Below the pieces are notes generated by a model. The model was not told where the DNA came from. It worked only from the letters and a program-made list of their open reading frames with translations, and did no database searches. Below are positions 25,602-34,493 of a stretch of DNA of 64,000 bases, in pieces. Where the stretch lies: contig NZ_JALJRY010000015.1 of assembly GCF_024519455.1 (NCBI RefSeq), positions 206,909 to 270,908 on the forward strand, read 5' to 3'. The first letter of the stretch is position 1; every line of letters starts with the position of its first letter. The stretch comes from Streptomyces sp. STR69 (GTDB lineage Bacteria > Actinomycetota > Actinomycetes > Streptomycetales > Streptomycetaceae). The position numbers and the translations under genes are program-made.

Positions 25602-26570
25602 TCAGACGTACGACCGGAGCCAGTCCAGCTTGACCGCCTCCTGGTAAGGGCCGCCGCCCTCATGGTCGTTGAAGTCGTAGACCTCGATCCGCTTGTCCTC
25701 GTGCGCCCAGGCGTTGAACGCGGCGAACACCGTGGAGGGCGGGCAGGTCTGGTCCTCCAGGCCGGTCGAGAAGAGGGCGGGGGCGCGGCCACGGGCCGCG
25801 AAGTGGACGCCGTCGAAGTACGAGAGCGTGCGCAGCACGTCCTCGGTGCGGCCACGATGGGTCTTCAGGTAGTTGCCGATCTCCCGGTACGGGTCGCGGT
25901 CCGTGAGGGTCGCCGCGCGCGGGTAGTCGCACAGGAACGCCACGTCCGGCGCGACGGCGGCCAGGTCGCCGACCAGTCCGCCGACGGCGACGGTGATGCC
26001 GCCGCCCTGGCTCGCGCCGAGCGCCACCGTGCGTGCGGGGTCGACCGACGGGTGCGAGCGGGCCGCCTCCACGGCACGCACCCCGTCCGTGAACACCCGG
26101 CGGTAGTAGTAGTTCTCGGGGGCGTCGATGCCCCGGGTCATGAAGCCGGGGTACGCGGGCGCGCCGCCCACCGGGTCCGGGGTGCCACCGCCACCGCCCC
26201 ACGCGCTGCCCTGACCGCGCGTGTCCATGATGAAGTGCGCGCGGCCGGTCGACGCCCACAACAGGTTCTCGTGCGGGAGACCCCGCCCGCCGCCGTAGCC
26301 GACGAACTCCACGACCAGCGGCAGGGGTTGGGCCGCGCCGGCCGGCAGCCGCAGCCAGCCCTTCACCGGGTGACCGCCGAACCCGGCGAACGTCACGTCG
26401 TACACCCGCACCGTGGACAGCCCCGTGTCGACCTCCTCGAAGCGGGCGTCGAGATCGTGCTCGCGGGCCTCCTGGAGGGTCTTGGACCAGAAGGCGTCGA
26501 AGTCCTCGGGCTCGGCGGACTCACTGCGGTACTCACGGAGTTCGTCGAGCGGAAGGTCGAACAGAGCCAT
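25602..26570 (-). CDS. acetyl-xylan esterase / cephalosporin-C deacetylase family (CE7)
   Basis: 322 residues, the standard CE7 length. VEFVGYGGGRG is the oxyanion region, MDTRGQGSAWGGGG the RGQ motif, GASQGGGI the nucleophile Ser, then an Asp loop near LEDQTCPPST and HEGGG with the His. CE7 enzymes are cytoplasmic hexamers that deacetylate imported xylo-oligosaccharides or cephalosporins; no signal peptide is seen here, as usual. ATG at 26570 (AAGGCGG about 10 bases upstream) is preferred to an upstream ATG at 26609. First gene of a two-gene operon with the SnoaL-like gene, divergent from the deaminase. Confidence 0.9.
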   Translation of the reverse strand: MALFDLPLDELREYRSESAEPEDFDAFWSKTLQEAREHDLDARFEEVDTGLSTVRVYDVTFAGFGGHPVKGWLRLPAGAAQPLPLVVEFVGYGGGRGLPHENLLWASTGRAHFIMDTRGQGSAWGGGGGTPDPVGGAPAYPGFMTRGIDAPENYYYRRVFTDGVRAVEAARSHPSVDPARTVALGASQGGGITVAVGGLVGDLAAVAPDVAFLCDYPRAATLTDRDPYREIGNYLKTHRGRTEDVLRTLSYFDGVHFAARGRAPALFSTGLEDQTCPPSTVFAAFNAWAHEDKRIEVYDFNDHEGGGPYQEAVKLDWLRSYV

Positions 26571-26605
26571 CGATGACCGCCTTTGTGAAGGGTGAGTACG
26601 GATGA

Positions 26606-26622
26606 TCACACCGTACGTGTGA
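26606..26622. promoter_or_regulatory. inverted repeat between divergent esterase and deaminase genes
   Basis: TCACAC-CGTAC-GTGTGA, perfect 6-base arms, in the 103-base divergent region. Flanking GAT/ATC trinucleotides extend the symmetry. Probably an operator; no neighbouring regulator is obvious. Confidence 0.4.
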
Positions 26623-26673
26623 CATCGGAGGACTCGCCAGGTCTGTGCGGCGCCCCGCGCCTACCATGTCGGC

Positions 26674-28032
26674 ATGTCGCCTGCCGTGGATCTGCTGGTC
26701 AAGGACGCCGAACTGCTCGTCGTGGACGGGGAACGCGAGATCCCGGGCGGCTGGGTCGCCGTCACGGGTGGTCGGGTCACCGCCGTCGGCGAGGGAGGGA
26801 CCGAACCCGAGGCGCGTACGACCGTCTCGGCCGCCGGGCGGCTCGTCACCCCGGGCCTGATCAACACGCACCACCACATCTACCAGAACCTCACCCGCTC
26901 CTACGCCCCCGCCGTCAACGGCACCCTCTTCGACTGGCTGACCACGCTCTACCCGCTGTGGGCGAGCCTCGACGAGGAGGCCGCGTACGTGTCGGCGTAC
27001 GTCGGTATGGCGGAACTCCTCATGGGCGGCTGCACCACATCCTCCGACCACCTCTATGTGCATCCACGCCCCTACCTGGTCGACGCCGAGATCCGTGCCG
27101 CCCGCGACATCGGCTTCCGGTTCCACGCGACCCGCGGTTCGATGACCCGGTCCGTCGAGGACGGGGGACTGCCGCCGAGGAGCGTCACCCAGAGCACCGA
27201 CGAGGTGCTCGCCGACAGCGAGCGGCTGATCAAGGCCCACCACGACCCGGCACCCGGCGCGCTGATCCGGGTCGCGCTCGCACCCTGCTCGCCGTTCTCG
27301 GTCACCAAGGACGTGATGACGGCGACCGCGGAACTCGCCGAACGGTACGACGTACGGCTGCACACCCACCTCGCCGAGGACCGGGACGAGGACACCTACT
27401 GCCTGGAGACCTACGGCTGCCGTCCCGTCGAGTACTTCGAGGACACCGGGTGGATGAGCGACCGCACCTGGGTCGCGCACTGCATCTACCCGAACGACGA
27501 CGAACTGCGCCGCCTCGCCGCCGCCGGCGTCGGCGTGGCGCACTGCCCCAGCTCCAACATGCTCATCGGCGGCGGCACGGCCAGGGTCAAGGAGATGCGC
27601 GAGCTCGGTCTGCCGGTCGGCATCGGATGTGACGGCTCGGCCTCCACCGACCACGCGTCGTTGTGGATGGAGACCCGGGGTGCCCTGCTGCTCGGCCGCT
27701 ACCGAGGGGGACCCGGTGCGATGACCGCGCGCGACGCCCTCGACATCGCGACCCGCGGCTCGGCGCGCTGCCTGGGCCGCGTCGACGAACTGGGACACCT
27801 GCGGCCGGGAGCGTGTGCCGACCTGGTCGTCTGGGACCTGCACGAAGTCGCCCTGGCCGGCGCGCTGAGCGACCCCGTCGAGGCGTGGCTGCGCTGCGGA
27901 CCGGCGCGGGCGTGGACCACGGTCGTGGGCGGGCGGGTCCTCGTCGATCGCGGTGAACCAGTGCTGCCCGCGCTGGGGGATGTGCTGCGGGACCACGGGC
28001 GGGTCGCACGGCGTATGCAGCAGGGGGTGTAG
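26674..28032 (+). CDS. 8-oxoguanine deaminase-like amidohydrolase
   Basis: 452 residues, cytosine-deaminase-like TIM barrel. NTHHHIYQNLTR near 65 holds the HxH metal pair and the substrate loop typical of 8-oxoguanine deaminases; HTHLAEDRDEDTYCLE near 230, VAHCIYPNDDEL and AHCPSSNM follow, and GCDGSASTDHASLW near 310 carries the catalytic Asp. It deaminates 8-oxoguanine to urate, or a related N-heterocycle (atrazine-type hydrolases are sisters). The ATG has no ribosome site; TACCAT ends 6 bases before it, so the message is probably leaderless. Divergent from the CE7 gene. Confidence 0.86.
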   Translation: MSPAVDLLVKDAELLVVDGEREIPGGWVAVTGGRVTAVGEGGTEPEARTTVSAAGRLVTPGLINTHHHIYQNLTRSYAPAVNGTLFDWLTTLYPLWASLDEEAAYVSAYVGMAELLMGGCTTSSDHLYVHPRPYLVDAEIRAARDIGFRFHATRGSMTRSVEDGGLPPRSVTQSTDEVLADSERLIKAHHDPAPGALIRVALAPCSPFSVTKDVMTATAELAERYDVRLHTHLAEDRDEDTYCLETYGCRPVEYFEDTGWMSDRTWVAHCIYPNDDELRRLAAAGVGVAHCPSSNMLIGGGTARVKEMRELGLPVGIGCDGSASTDHASLWMETRGALLLGRYRGGPGAMTARDALDIATRGSARCLGRVDELGHLRPGACADLVVWDLHEVALAGALSDPVEAWLRCGPARAWTTVVGGRVLVDRGEPVLPALGDVLRDHGRVARRMQQGV

Positions 28033-28052
28033 CGGCGGTCCGTGGGGCGGGA

Positions 28053-28100
28053 TTCGCGGCTCTCGCGTCACGGTCCTTGCTTCGCGGTTCTTGCGTCACG
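28053..28100. repeat. direct repeat, 20-base unit, 28-base period
   Basis: Bases 28053-28072 and 28081-28100 agree at 18 of 20 positions (both begin TTCGCGG and end GCGTCACG). The pair lies between the convergent deaminase and membrane-protein genes and just enters the latter's stop codon. Function unknown. Confidence 0.6.
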
Positions 28101-28680
28101 CCCGTCGTCGAGTCCACTGCGGTTCGGTGAGTGCCCAGTCCCGTTCCCACTCGGCCAACCGGTGGCGCAGCGCGACCCGTCGGGTCACTGTCGACGCGAG
28201 CAGCACGAGCCCGACCACACCGCCCGTGGCCCACATGCCGACCGTCAACGTGTGCTGCCAGACGGCCACTTCGCCCGGAGGCGGTGCCACACCGCGGCCC
28301 TTGGCGTCGAACCACACGTCCACCGCGTCACCGCGCCCGGTCCCCGCGGGGACCGCGGCCGTGGCCGTACGCGTCCCCTTGCCCGGTTCCGTCCAGCGCA
28401 CCGCCACCAGGAAACTGTCCGGGCGGCTGCCCTCCACGTCGGGGAGTTCGGCGGGCGGGGCGCCGATCACCTCCGCGTGGACGCGGTGACGGTCGGCGCG
28501 CGCGGTCGCGGCGACGGTCCGGGCCTGGTCGTGGGCCCACAGACCCGCGGCGGCCCCGGCCAGTGGCGCGCAGACGAACAGGAGGACGGCGACGGCAACA
28601 GCCGTCCACGTCTCCACGACATCCGACCGGCGCCGCAGCGGATTGTGCCGCCTGCGCCGACTCCGTACCCGGTTCCGCAC
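28096..28680 (-). CDS. Rv1733c-family two-TM membrane protein
   Basis: 194 residues. A basic N-terminus (RNRVRSRRRRHNPLRRRSDVVE) leads to TM1 (about 25-48), then an external domain (about 50-140, with FLVAVRWTEPGKG) and TM2 (about 145-168, VGMWATGGVVGLVLLAST), ending in RRVALRHRLAEWERDWA. This is the topology and the NPLRR..D..E.W pattern of mycobacterial Rv1733c, a DosR-regulon antigen of unknown function. GTG at 28680 with AGGAGG 6 bases upstream is preferred to ATG at 28797. A paralogue lies at 58946-59527. Confidence 0.85.
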   Translation of the reverse strand: MRNRVRSRRRRHNPLRRRSDVVETWTAVAVAVLLFVCAPLAGAAAGLWAHDQARTVAATARADRHRVHAEVIGAPPAELPDVEGSRPDSFLVAVRWTEPGKGTRTATAAVPAGTGRGDAVDVWFDAKGRGVAPPPGEVAVWQHTLTVGMWATGGVVGLVLLASTVTRRVALRHRLAEWERDWALTEPQWTRRRA

Positions 28681-28839
28681 GTCGACCTCCTCGCCGTCAC
28701 CGGAGTCGAGGAACGTGAAGATCCCGCTGCCTCGACACCGCGCACGCATGCGAGCGTCCACACAGCAGTCGTACCCCCTCGGAGGCACTTCCCTCAACCG
28801 GAGCCGAGGGGACCGGCAGGCACGGCGGGAGGGACGGCC

Positions 28840-29587
28840 TCAGCCGAAGCGTTCGATGCGGATGCGGTCCACCGGCTGGCCCGCCTCCACCAGCAGCCGT
28901 GAGGCGTGCTCGGCGAACCCGTTGGAGCCGCACACATAGGCCTCCCACCCACCGGGAGGCTGTTCGGCCAGGAGCGGCGCCACATGTGCCGCGGCCATAC
29001 GTCCCACCGGCACACCTTGTGGCGCGCTGCGCGTGAAGACGGCCGTCGTCTCCGCGCCGTACTCCCGCACGTAGATCAACTCCTCCGGACCGCGCGCCGA
29101 CACCACCAGCCGCAGCGGCACGGACAGCCGCCGCGCCCGGTGCTGCCGGAGCATCGACATCAGCGGTACGACCCCGGAACCGGCGCCCAGCAGCAGCGCG
29201 GGCCGGTCGCCGGGCCAGGCGAAGAAGCCGCTCAGCGGGCCGCGCACCTCGACCTGGTCTCCGGGCTGGGCCACCGTGTGGAACCAGCCGGAGACCTCGC
29301 CGCCCTCGACATGGTCCAGGGTCAGTTCCACATGCCCGGTGTCGTCCGGGTGGGAGGCGATGGAGTAGTGGCGCTGCGCCACATAGCCGTCCTCGGCGCG
29401 CAGCCGCAGCATCAGGTGCTGGCCCGCCAGATGGCCCGTCCAGCCGGGCACCGCGAACCGGAACGTCGAGGCGTGCGGGGTCTCCCGGCGGATCTCGGTG
29501 AGCGTGGCGGTCTGCCACACGGCGGCGGCCCGGTTGCTCACGGCGATGCGGCCCGGCACCGCGAACTTGGTGGCGGGGGCGAAGGTG

Positions 29588-29595
<8 letters not shown>
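28840..29595 (-). CDS. flavin/ferredoxin-NADP reductase-type oxidoreductase
   Basis: 251 residues. FAD domain with QRHYSIAS (RxYS flavin motif) near 95, then GAGSGVVPLMSMLRQ (NAD(P)H pyrophosphate loop) and a C-terminal YVCGSNGF. There is no 2Fe-2S domain at the end. GTG at 29595 overlaps the molybdopterin gene by 8 bases. It probably donates electrons from NADPH to the molybdopterin oxidoreductase, a pairing common in actinomycetes in place of MsrQ. Cytoplasmic. Confidence 0.88.
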
Positions 29596-30193
<598 letters not shown>

Positions 30194-30419
30194 ACGGGTG
30201 GAGCCTCCAGGTCGCTGCGGCGCGGGTCCGCCGGGCGAGCGCGATCAGTGGTTTATCGCTTCAACGGTACGCGTCCACCGGGTATGCCCAGGTCCGAGGG
30301 GTACCGCCGATCATTGCGGCCGTATGAACTCTCCGGGTTCCGGGGAATAGCAGTCCGGTGGCCGACCTTGGTCTTCAGTGCCGGTGATGTGGTGACTGCG
30401 AAGGAGAGTGAGGGAGCAG

Positions 30420-31346
30420 ATGCCGAAGGCATACGTCTTCACGCGATACGGGGGACCTGAAACGGAGGCGCTCGCAGAGGTCGACCGGCCGAGTCCCGGT
30501 CCCGGTGAAGTCCTTGTCGCGGTGCGCGTGGCCGGGGTGAACCCGGTCGACTGGAAGCTGCGCACCGGCTACCGGCGGCCCGGCGAGACGGATACGCGCA
30601 CGTTCCCCGCGGTCTTCGGGAGCGAGGTCTCCGGGACCGTGGCGGAGACAGGCGCCGATGTGGACGGGTTCGCCGTCGGCGACGAGGTCTTCGGCAACAC
30701 GGTGGCCGGCGGTTATGCCGAGTACGCCCTGCTGCCCGCGACGGTCACCGCGCACAAGCCCGCGGAGCTGTCCTTCGAGGACGCCGCCACACTGCCGGTC
30801 GCGGCGGCGACCGCCTTCGACGGCGCCCGTCAGCTCGACCTGCCGGCCGGCGCGACCGTGCTGGTCACCGGCGCGGGCGGCGGTGTCGGCTCCGCGGCCG
30901 TACAGATCGCCCGTGCCCTCGGACTGCGTGCCGTGGGCGTGGCGAGCGAGAGCAAGAAGGACTTCGTGGAGTCGCTGGGCGCGGTCCACGTCCCGTCCGG
31001 ACCCGACCTGGCCGTAAGGGTGCGGGCGGTCGCGCCGGACGGCGTCGACGGCGTCTACGACCTCGTCGGCGGCGAGGTGCTCGCCGAGGCCGCGACCCTG
31101 CTCACCGACCCCACGAAGCTGATCACCGCCGGGGCCCCCGCACCCGAGGTCGAGAAGCTCGGCGGGGCCCGCGTCGAACGCGCCCGCACCGCGGCCGTCC
31201 TCGACGAGGTCGCGCGGCTCGTGGTGGGCGGCCGACTGGATCCGCACGTCACGCAGACCTTCCCGCTCGATCGGGCGGGCGAGGCCCTGCGGACCGTCGA
31301 GGACGGCCACGCGCGCGGCAAGATCGTGATCGAGGTCACCGCATGA
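30420..31346 (+). CDS. NADP-dependent MDR-family quinone oxidoreductase
   Basis: 308 residues, zinc-free medium-chain dehydrogenase. GVNPVDWKLRTG near 40 is typical of the quinone-oxidoreductase branch, and VTGAGGGVGSAAVQIARA near 145-162 the NADPH motif. ATG at 30420 with GAGGGAG 5 bases upstream. Overlaps the GNAT gene by ATGA. Reduces quinones or enones in the cytoplasm. The 226 bases upstream, facing the molybdopterin gene, contain only promoter-like sequence. Confidence 0.9.
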   Translation: MPKAYVFTRYGGPETEALAEVDRPSPGPGEVLVAVRVAGVNPVDWKLRTGYRRPGETDTRTFPAVFGSEVSGTVAETGADVDGFAVGDEVFGNTVAGGYAEYALLPATVTAHKPAELSFEDAATLPVAAATAFDGARQLDLPAGATVLVTGAGGGVGSAAVQIARALGLRAVGVASESKKDFVESLGAVHVPSGPDLAVRVRAVAPDGVDGVYDLVGGEVLAEAATLLTDPTKLITAGAPAPEVEKLGGARVERARTAAVLDEVARLVVGGRLDPHVTQTFPLDRAGEALRTVEDGHARGKIVIEVTA

Positions 31347-32074
31347 GCACGTCCGACGAACGCGTCCTCGACAACCCCGCCCGCGCCGCCCTCACCGGAC
31401 CGCACGCCCACTTCGCCGAGCGGCGCGGCCGGGTCCTGCGCTACCCGGTCGACGTGACCCCGTGGCTGGCCCTGCCCGACGTGCCCGACGTGCCCGACGC
31501 CGACGACTGGGCGGACGTCGCCGCGCTCGCCGGGCCCGGCGCGGAGATCCCGCTGCTGGGCTTCCGGGGCCGGGTCCCGGACGACTGGGAGATCACCTTC
31601 GACATCGACGGTGTGCAGATGGTGGACGACGGGATGACCGCCGCACCGGACCCGGAGGCGATCATCCTCGGTCCGGCCGACGTCCCCGAGATGCTCGACC
31701 TGGTGGAGCGGACCAAGCCGGGCCCCTTCCTGCCCCGAACCGTCGAACTCGGCACCTACCTGGGCATCCGCCGCGACGGTGCCCTCGTCGCCATGGCGGG
31801 CGAGCGTCTTCACCCGCCCGGCTGGACCGAGATCAGCGCCGTCTGCACCGACCCCTCCGTCCGCGGCGAGGGACTCGCGAGCCGTCTCATCCGGGCCGTC
31901 GCCCACGGCATCCGCGAACGCGGCGAGACCCCGTTCCTGCACACCGGTGCGGGCAACGCCACCGCGATACGGCTGTACGAGTCCCTCGGCTTCCGGCTGC
32001 GCCTTCGCACCGCGTTCCTCGCGGCACGGGCGCCGGAGCACCTGACCGAGACCCGGGCCGTCGGGGTGTCGTAG
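31343..32074 (+). CDS. GNAT N-acetyltransferase
   Basis: 243 residues. The C-terminal half has the GNAT core: GALVAMAGERLH, ISAVCTDPSVRGEGLASRLI (acetyl-CoA pyrophosphate loop, RGEGLAS) and NATAIRLYESLGFRLR. The N-terminal half, about 120 residues, is a separate FR47-like domain. Translation is coupled to the quinone oxidoreductase by ATGA. The substrate is unknown, probably a small amine. Convergent with the MarR gene 10 bases away. Confidence 0.88.
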   Translation: MSTSDERVLDNPARAALTGPHAHFAERRGRVLRYPVDVTPWLALPDVPDVPDADDWADVAALAGPGAEIPLLGFRGRVPDDWEITFDIDGVQMVDDGMTAAPDPEAIILGPADVPEMLDLVERTKPGPFLPRTVELGTYLGIRRDGALVAMAGERLHPPGWTEISAVCTDPSVRGEGLASRLIRAVAHGIRERGETPFLHTGAGNATAIRLYESLGFRLRLRTAFLAARAPEHLTETRAVGVS

Positions 32075-32084
32075 GCCCGGCTCT

Positions 32085-32528
32085 TCAGTTCTCCTCGGCG
32101 GGAGCCTCGCCCGACCACGCGTTGTAGCGCTCCAGGTAGCCGGCGAACCGCTGCAGATCCTCCTCCGGCCAGTCCGCCAGCCGCTCACGGAAGGCGGCCT
32201 GGCGGTTCTCGGTGACCTGGGCGAGGATCCGGCGGCCGGCGTCGGTCAGATGCAGGACCTGGACGCGGTGGTCCTCGGGATCAGCACGCCGTTCGATGAG
32301 ACCGGCGCGCTCCAGGGCGGCGACCTGGCGGCTGACCGTGGACTTGTCCAGGGCGTAGTGCGCGGCCAGGTCGGTGGCCCGGCGGCCGTCGCGCTCCTCC
32401 AGATGACTGAGCAGGGTGTAGGACACCAGGGACAGTTCGGGGTGCAGCCGGCCCGCTGAGGCCCGGGCGCGCCGCGCGAAGGCCGTCATCTCGCGCTGGA
32501 TGGTCTCCACGGCCCGGTCCGTTCGCAC
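32085..32528 (-). CDS. MarR-family transcriptional regulator
   Basis: 147 residues. Winged helix: LSLVSYTLLSHLEERDG, ATDLAAHYALDKSTVSRQVA (recognition helix), RRADPEDHRVQVLHLTDAGR (wing with the DxRxxxxxLT signature). GTG at 32528 with AGGAG 6 bases upstream is preferred to ATG at 32558. The upstream TTGCA-type palindrome suggests autorepression. Target genes beyond itself are uncertain; the quinone oxidoreductase/GNAT pair is convergent. Confidence 0.9.
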   Translation of the reverse strand: MRTDRAVETIQREMTAFARRARASAGRLHPELSLVSYTLLSHLEERDGRRATDLAAHYALDKSTVSRQVAALERAGLIERRADPEDHRVQVLHLTDAGRRILAQVTENRQAAFRERLADWPEEDLQRFAGYLERYNAWSGEAPAEEN

Positions 32529-32549
32529 TGCGTCTCCTTCGCTGTCCTG

Positions 32550-32564
32550 GTTGCACACTACAAC
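32550..32564. promoter_or_regulatory. MarR-type operator candidate
   Basis: GTTGCA-CAC-TACAAC, 5 of 6 arm positions complementary, 22 bases before the MarR start. It resembles many autoregulatory MarR sites in actinomycetes. Confidence 0.45.
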
Positions 32565-32651
32565 TCAGTGGGGAGCCCGGCTCCTCGTCGATCCGGTGCT
32601 TCGGGTAGTGTTGCCCTCCGGTCGCGGACGTCCGCGACCCTGAACTCCCGG

Positions 32652-32697
32652 GAGGTGAGACCCATTTCCGCTGTGTCATGCCGGGTGCTCTCACCTC
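32652..32697. repeat. 9-base inverted repeat in the leader of the PrmC-like gene
   Basis: GAGGTGAGA (32652-32660) and TCTCACCTC (32689-32697), perfect arms with a 28-base loop, 77 bases before the ATG. Could be an operator or a leader hairpin; the first arm looks like a ribosome site. Confidence 0.4.
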
Positions 32698-32773
32698 AGG
32701 ACGGATCGGATCACCGATAGCAGGTGACCGCGAGAGCGCCCTTCGGCAACCTTCCGAAAGGCTCTCGGCTTCC

Positions 32774-33577
32774 ATGCCTCCTCTTTCCCCCGTTTCCCCC
32801 GCCTCCGTCGTCGCCGCGCTCCGTGCCGCGGGCTGTGTCTTCGCCGAGGACGAGGCGCAGCTCATCCTCGCCGCCGCCCGCACCCCGGACGAGGCCGCCG
32901 CCATGGTGGACCGCCGTGTCGCGGGCCTGCCCCTCGAACTCGTCGTCGGCCACGCCGAGTTCAGGGGCCTGCGCATCACCGTGGAACCCGGCGTGTTCGT
33001 GCCCCGCCGCCGTACCGAGTTCCTCGTCGAGCAGGCCCTCGCCCACGCACCGGACGCGTCCGTCGTCGTGGACCTGTGCTGCGGTTCCGGCGCGGTCGGC
33101 GCGGCCCTCGCCGCCGCCCTCGGCCAAGTCGAACTGCACGCCGCCGACATCGACCCCGCCGCCACGCGCTGCGCCCGCCGCAATGTCGCCGCCTTCGGCG
33201 GGGAGGTCCACATGGGCGACCTGTTCGCCGCGCTGCCCGGTGAGTTGCGCGGGCGCGTCGACATCCTCGCGGCCAACGTGCCCTACGTCCCCAGCGGCGA
33301 GGTCGGCTTTCTGCCCGCGGAGGCTCGTGAGCACGAGCCGCTGGTCGCGCTGGACGGCGGCGCGGACGGCCTCGACATACTCCGCGAGGTCGCCGCCGGC
33401 GCACCCGACTGGCTCGCCCCCGCCGGCTGTCTGGTCGTCGAGACCAGCGAGCGTCAACTCCCGTCAGCGGTCGAGGCGTTCAGAAGCGCGGGTCTGGAGA
33501 CGCGGGCGGCCTACTCCGAGGAGCTGTACGCGAACGTCGTGATCGGTGTCGGGCCGGCCGGCGCGGTCAGGTCGTAG
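32774..33577 (+). CDS. PrmC/HemK-related putative N5-glutamine methyltransferase
   Basis: 267 residues. An N-terminal helical part (about 10-65) and then a methyltransferase core: VFVPRRRTEFLVEQAL, VVVDLCCGSGAVGAALA (motif I), ADIDPAATRCARRN. The catalytic NPPY is replaced by NVPYVPSG, the hallmark of the PrmC-related paralogue family rather than true PrmC. ATG at 32774 has only a distant GAAAGG. The role is unproven; side-chain N-methylation is inferred from family. Its end overlaps the convergent membrane protein gene by 11 bases. Confidence 0.85.
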   Translation: MPPLSPVSPASVVAALRAAGCVFAEDEAQLILAAARTPDEAAAMVDRRVAGLPLELVVGHAEFRGLRITVEPGVFVPRRRTEFLVEQALAHAPDASVVVDLCCGSGAVGAALAAALGQVELHAADIDPAATRCARRNVAAFGGEVHMGDLFAALPGELRGRVDILAANVPYVPSGEVGFLPAEAREHEPLVALDGGADGLDILREVAAGAPDWLAPAGCLVVETSERQLPSAVEAFRSAGLETRAAYSEELYANVVIGVGPAGAVRS

Positions 33578-34298
33578 CGCCACTGCCGGACGGGCTGGGC
33601 GAAGGTGAACCGTTCGGGCCGCCGCGTCCCCAGGGGCCGTGGCCGCCCTGGAACCCGCCCGGTCCGCCCTGGCCCTTGCGGTCGAGGGTGCCCGTGAAGG
33701 CCCGGTCGGCGGTCCTGGTGCCGCTGTCGGAGCGGGTGCCGATCAGGGAGGCGGTGTCGCCCTTCTTGAGCGCGGCGGAGTTCTGGGCCGTGGCATCGGA
33801 ACTCACGGTCCAGGTCCACGAGGTCCCGTCGTCGCTCTGGACGGTGACCTGGTCGCCGTCCACCTTCGTGACCGTTCCGCGCTGCCAGATCCGTACGACC
33901 CACTTGCCGGTGGAGTCGTCCTTGACCGTCGCCTCGCCGTGCACGGCCTTGCCGCCGACCCCGAACCCGAACCACATGCCGCCCCCGTGCCGGAAGCCGG
34001 GCCCACCGGGCGAGGGCGAACCGGACGGCGCGGGGGACCCGGCGGCGGGCACCGCGGCGCTGCCCGAATTCCCTGAGGTCGCCGCGTAGGCGACGCTTCC
34101 GCCCAGCGCGAGCACACCCACGGTGACCGCTGCGATGACCGCCCGGGCCCGCTTCGAACGCCGCCGCCACAGCCGGTCGAGACCGTGGTCCCGCTCGGCC
34201 CCGCCGGGTCCGGCGAGCACCTCCCACTCGGGTGCGTGGTCCGGCATCGGCGGTATCGCCCCGGCGCTGTGGTCGTCGTGTTCAGGGTCGTGCGTCAC
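33567..34298 (-). CDS. single-pass membrane protein with Gly/Pro/Ser-rich extracytoplasmic domain
   Basis: 243 residues. A cytoplasmic N-terminus rich in Asp and His (THDPEHDDHSAG), basic RRRSKRAR, and one TM segment (about 53-73) come first, then a Pro/Ser linker. Next is an OB- or DUF5666-like beta domain (about 115-195: GEATVKDDSTGKWVVRIWQR, TVTKVDGDQVTVQSDDG) and a low-complexity Gly-rich tail. GTG at 34298 with GGGAG upstream. Function unknown; DUF5666-type proteins are common surface proteins in actinomycetes. Confidence 0.78.
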   Translation of the reverse strand: MTHDPEHDDHSAGAIPPMPDHAPEWEVLAGPGGAERDHGLDRLWRRRSKRARAVIAAVTVGVLALGGSVAYAATSGNSGSAAVPAAGSPAPSGSPSPGGPGFRHGGGMWFGFGVGGKAVHGEATVKDDSTGKWVVRIWQRGTVTKVDGDQVTVQSDDGTSWTWTVSSDATAQNSAALKKGDTASLIGTRSDSGTRTADRAFTGTLDRKGQGGPGGFQGGHGPWGRGGPNGSPSPSPSGSGATT

Positions 34299-34424
34299 GG
34301 CTCGCTCCCTCGGCCCGGGCGCCCGGCATCCCACGGCACGCCTCCCTGTGATTCTCGACTCCCCCCGATAAGGAACAGGTAACGGCTCCCTGTGAATCCG
34401 GGGGCGGGCTCGCCCGGGTCTTTA

Positions 34425-34438
34425 TGCAACTAGTTGCA
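34425..34438. promoter_or_regulatory. 14-base perfect palindrome, candidate operator
   Basis: TGCAACTAGTTGCA, a perfect palindrome 56 bases before the enoate reductase start. The PadR gene downstream of that reductase is the natural candidate binder. Confidence 0.55.
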
Positions 34439-34493
34439 CAAACGCGGTCCCGTCCTCTACAAAAGAGGCACGACACCGCGCACGGAGGGCCCG

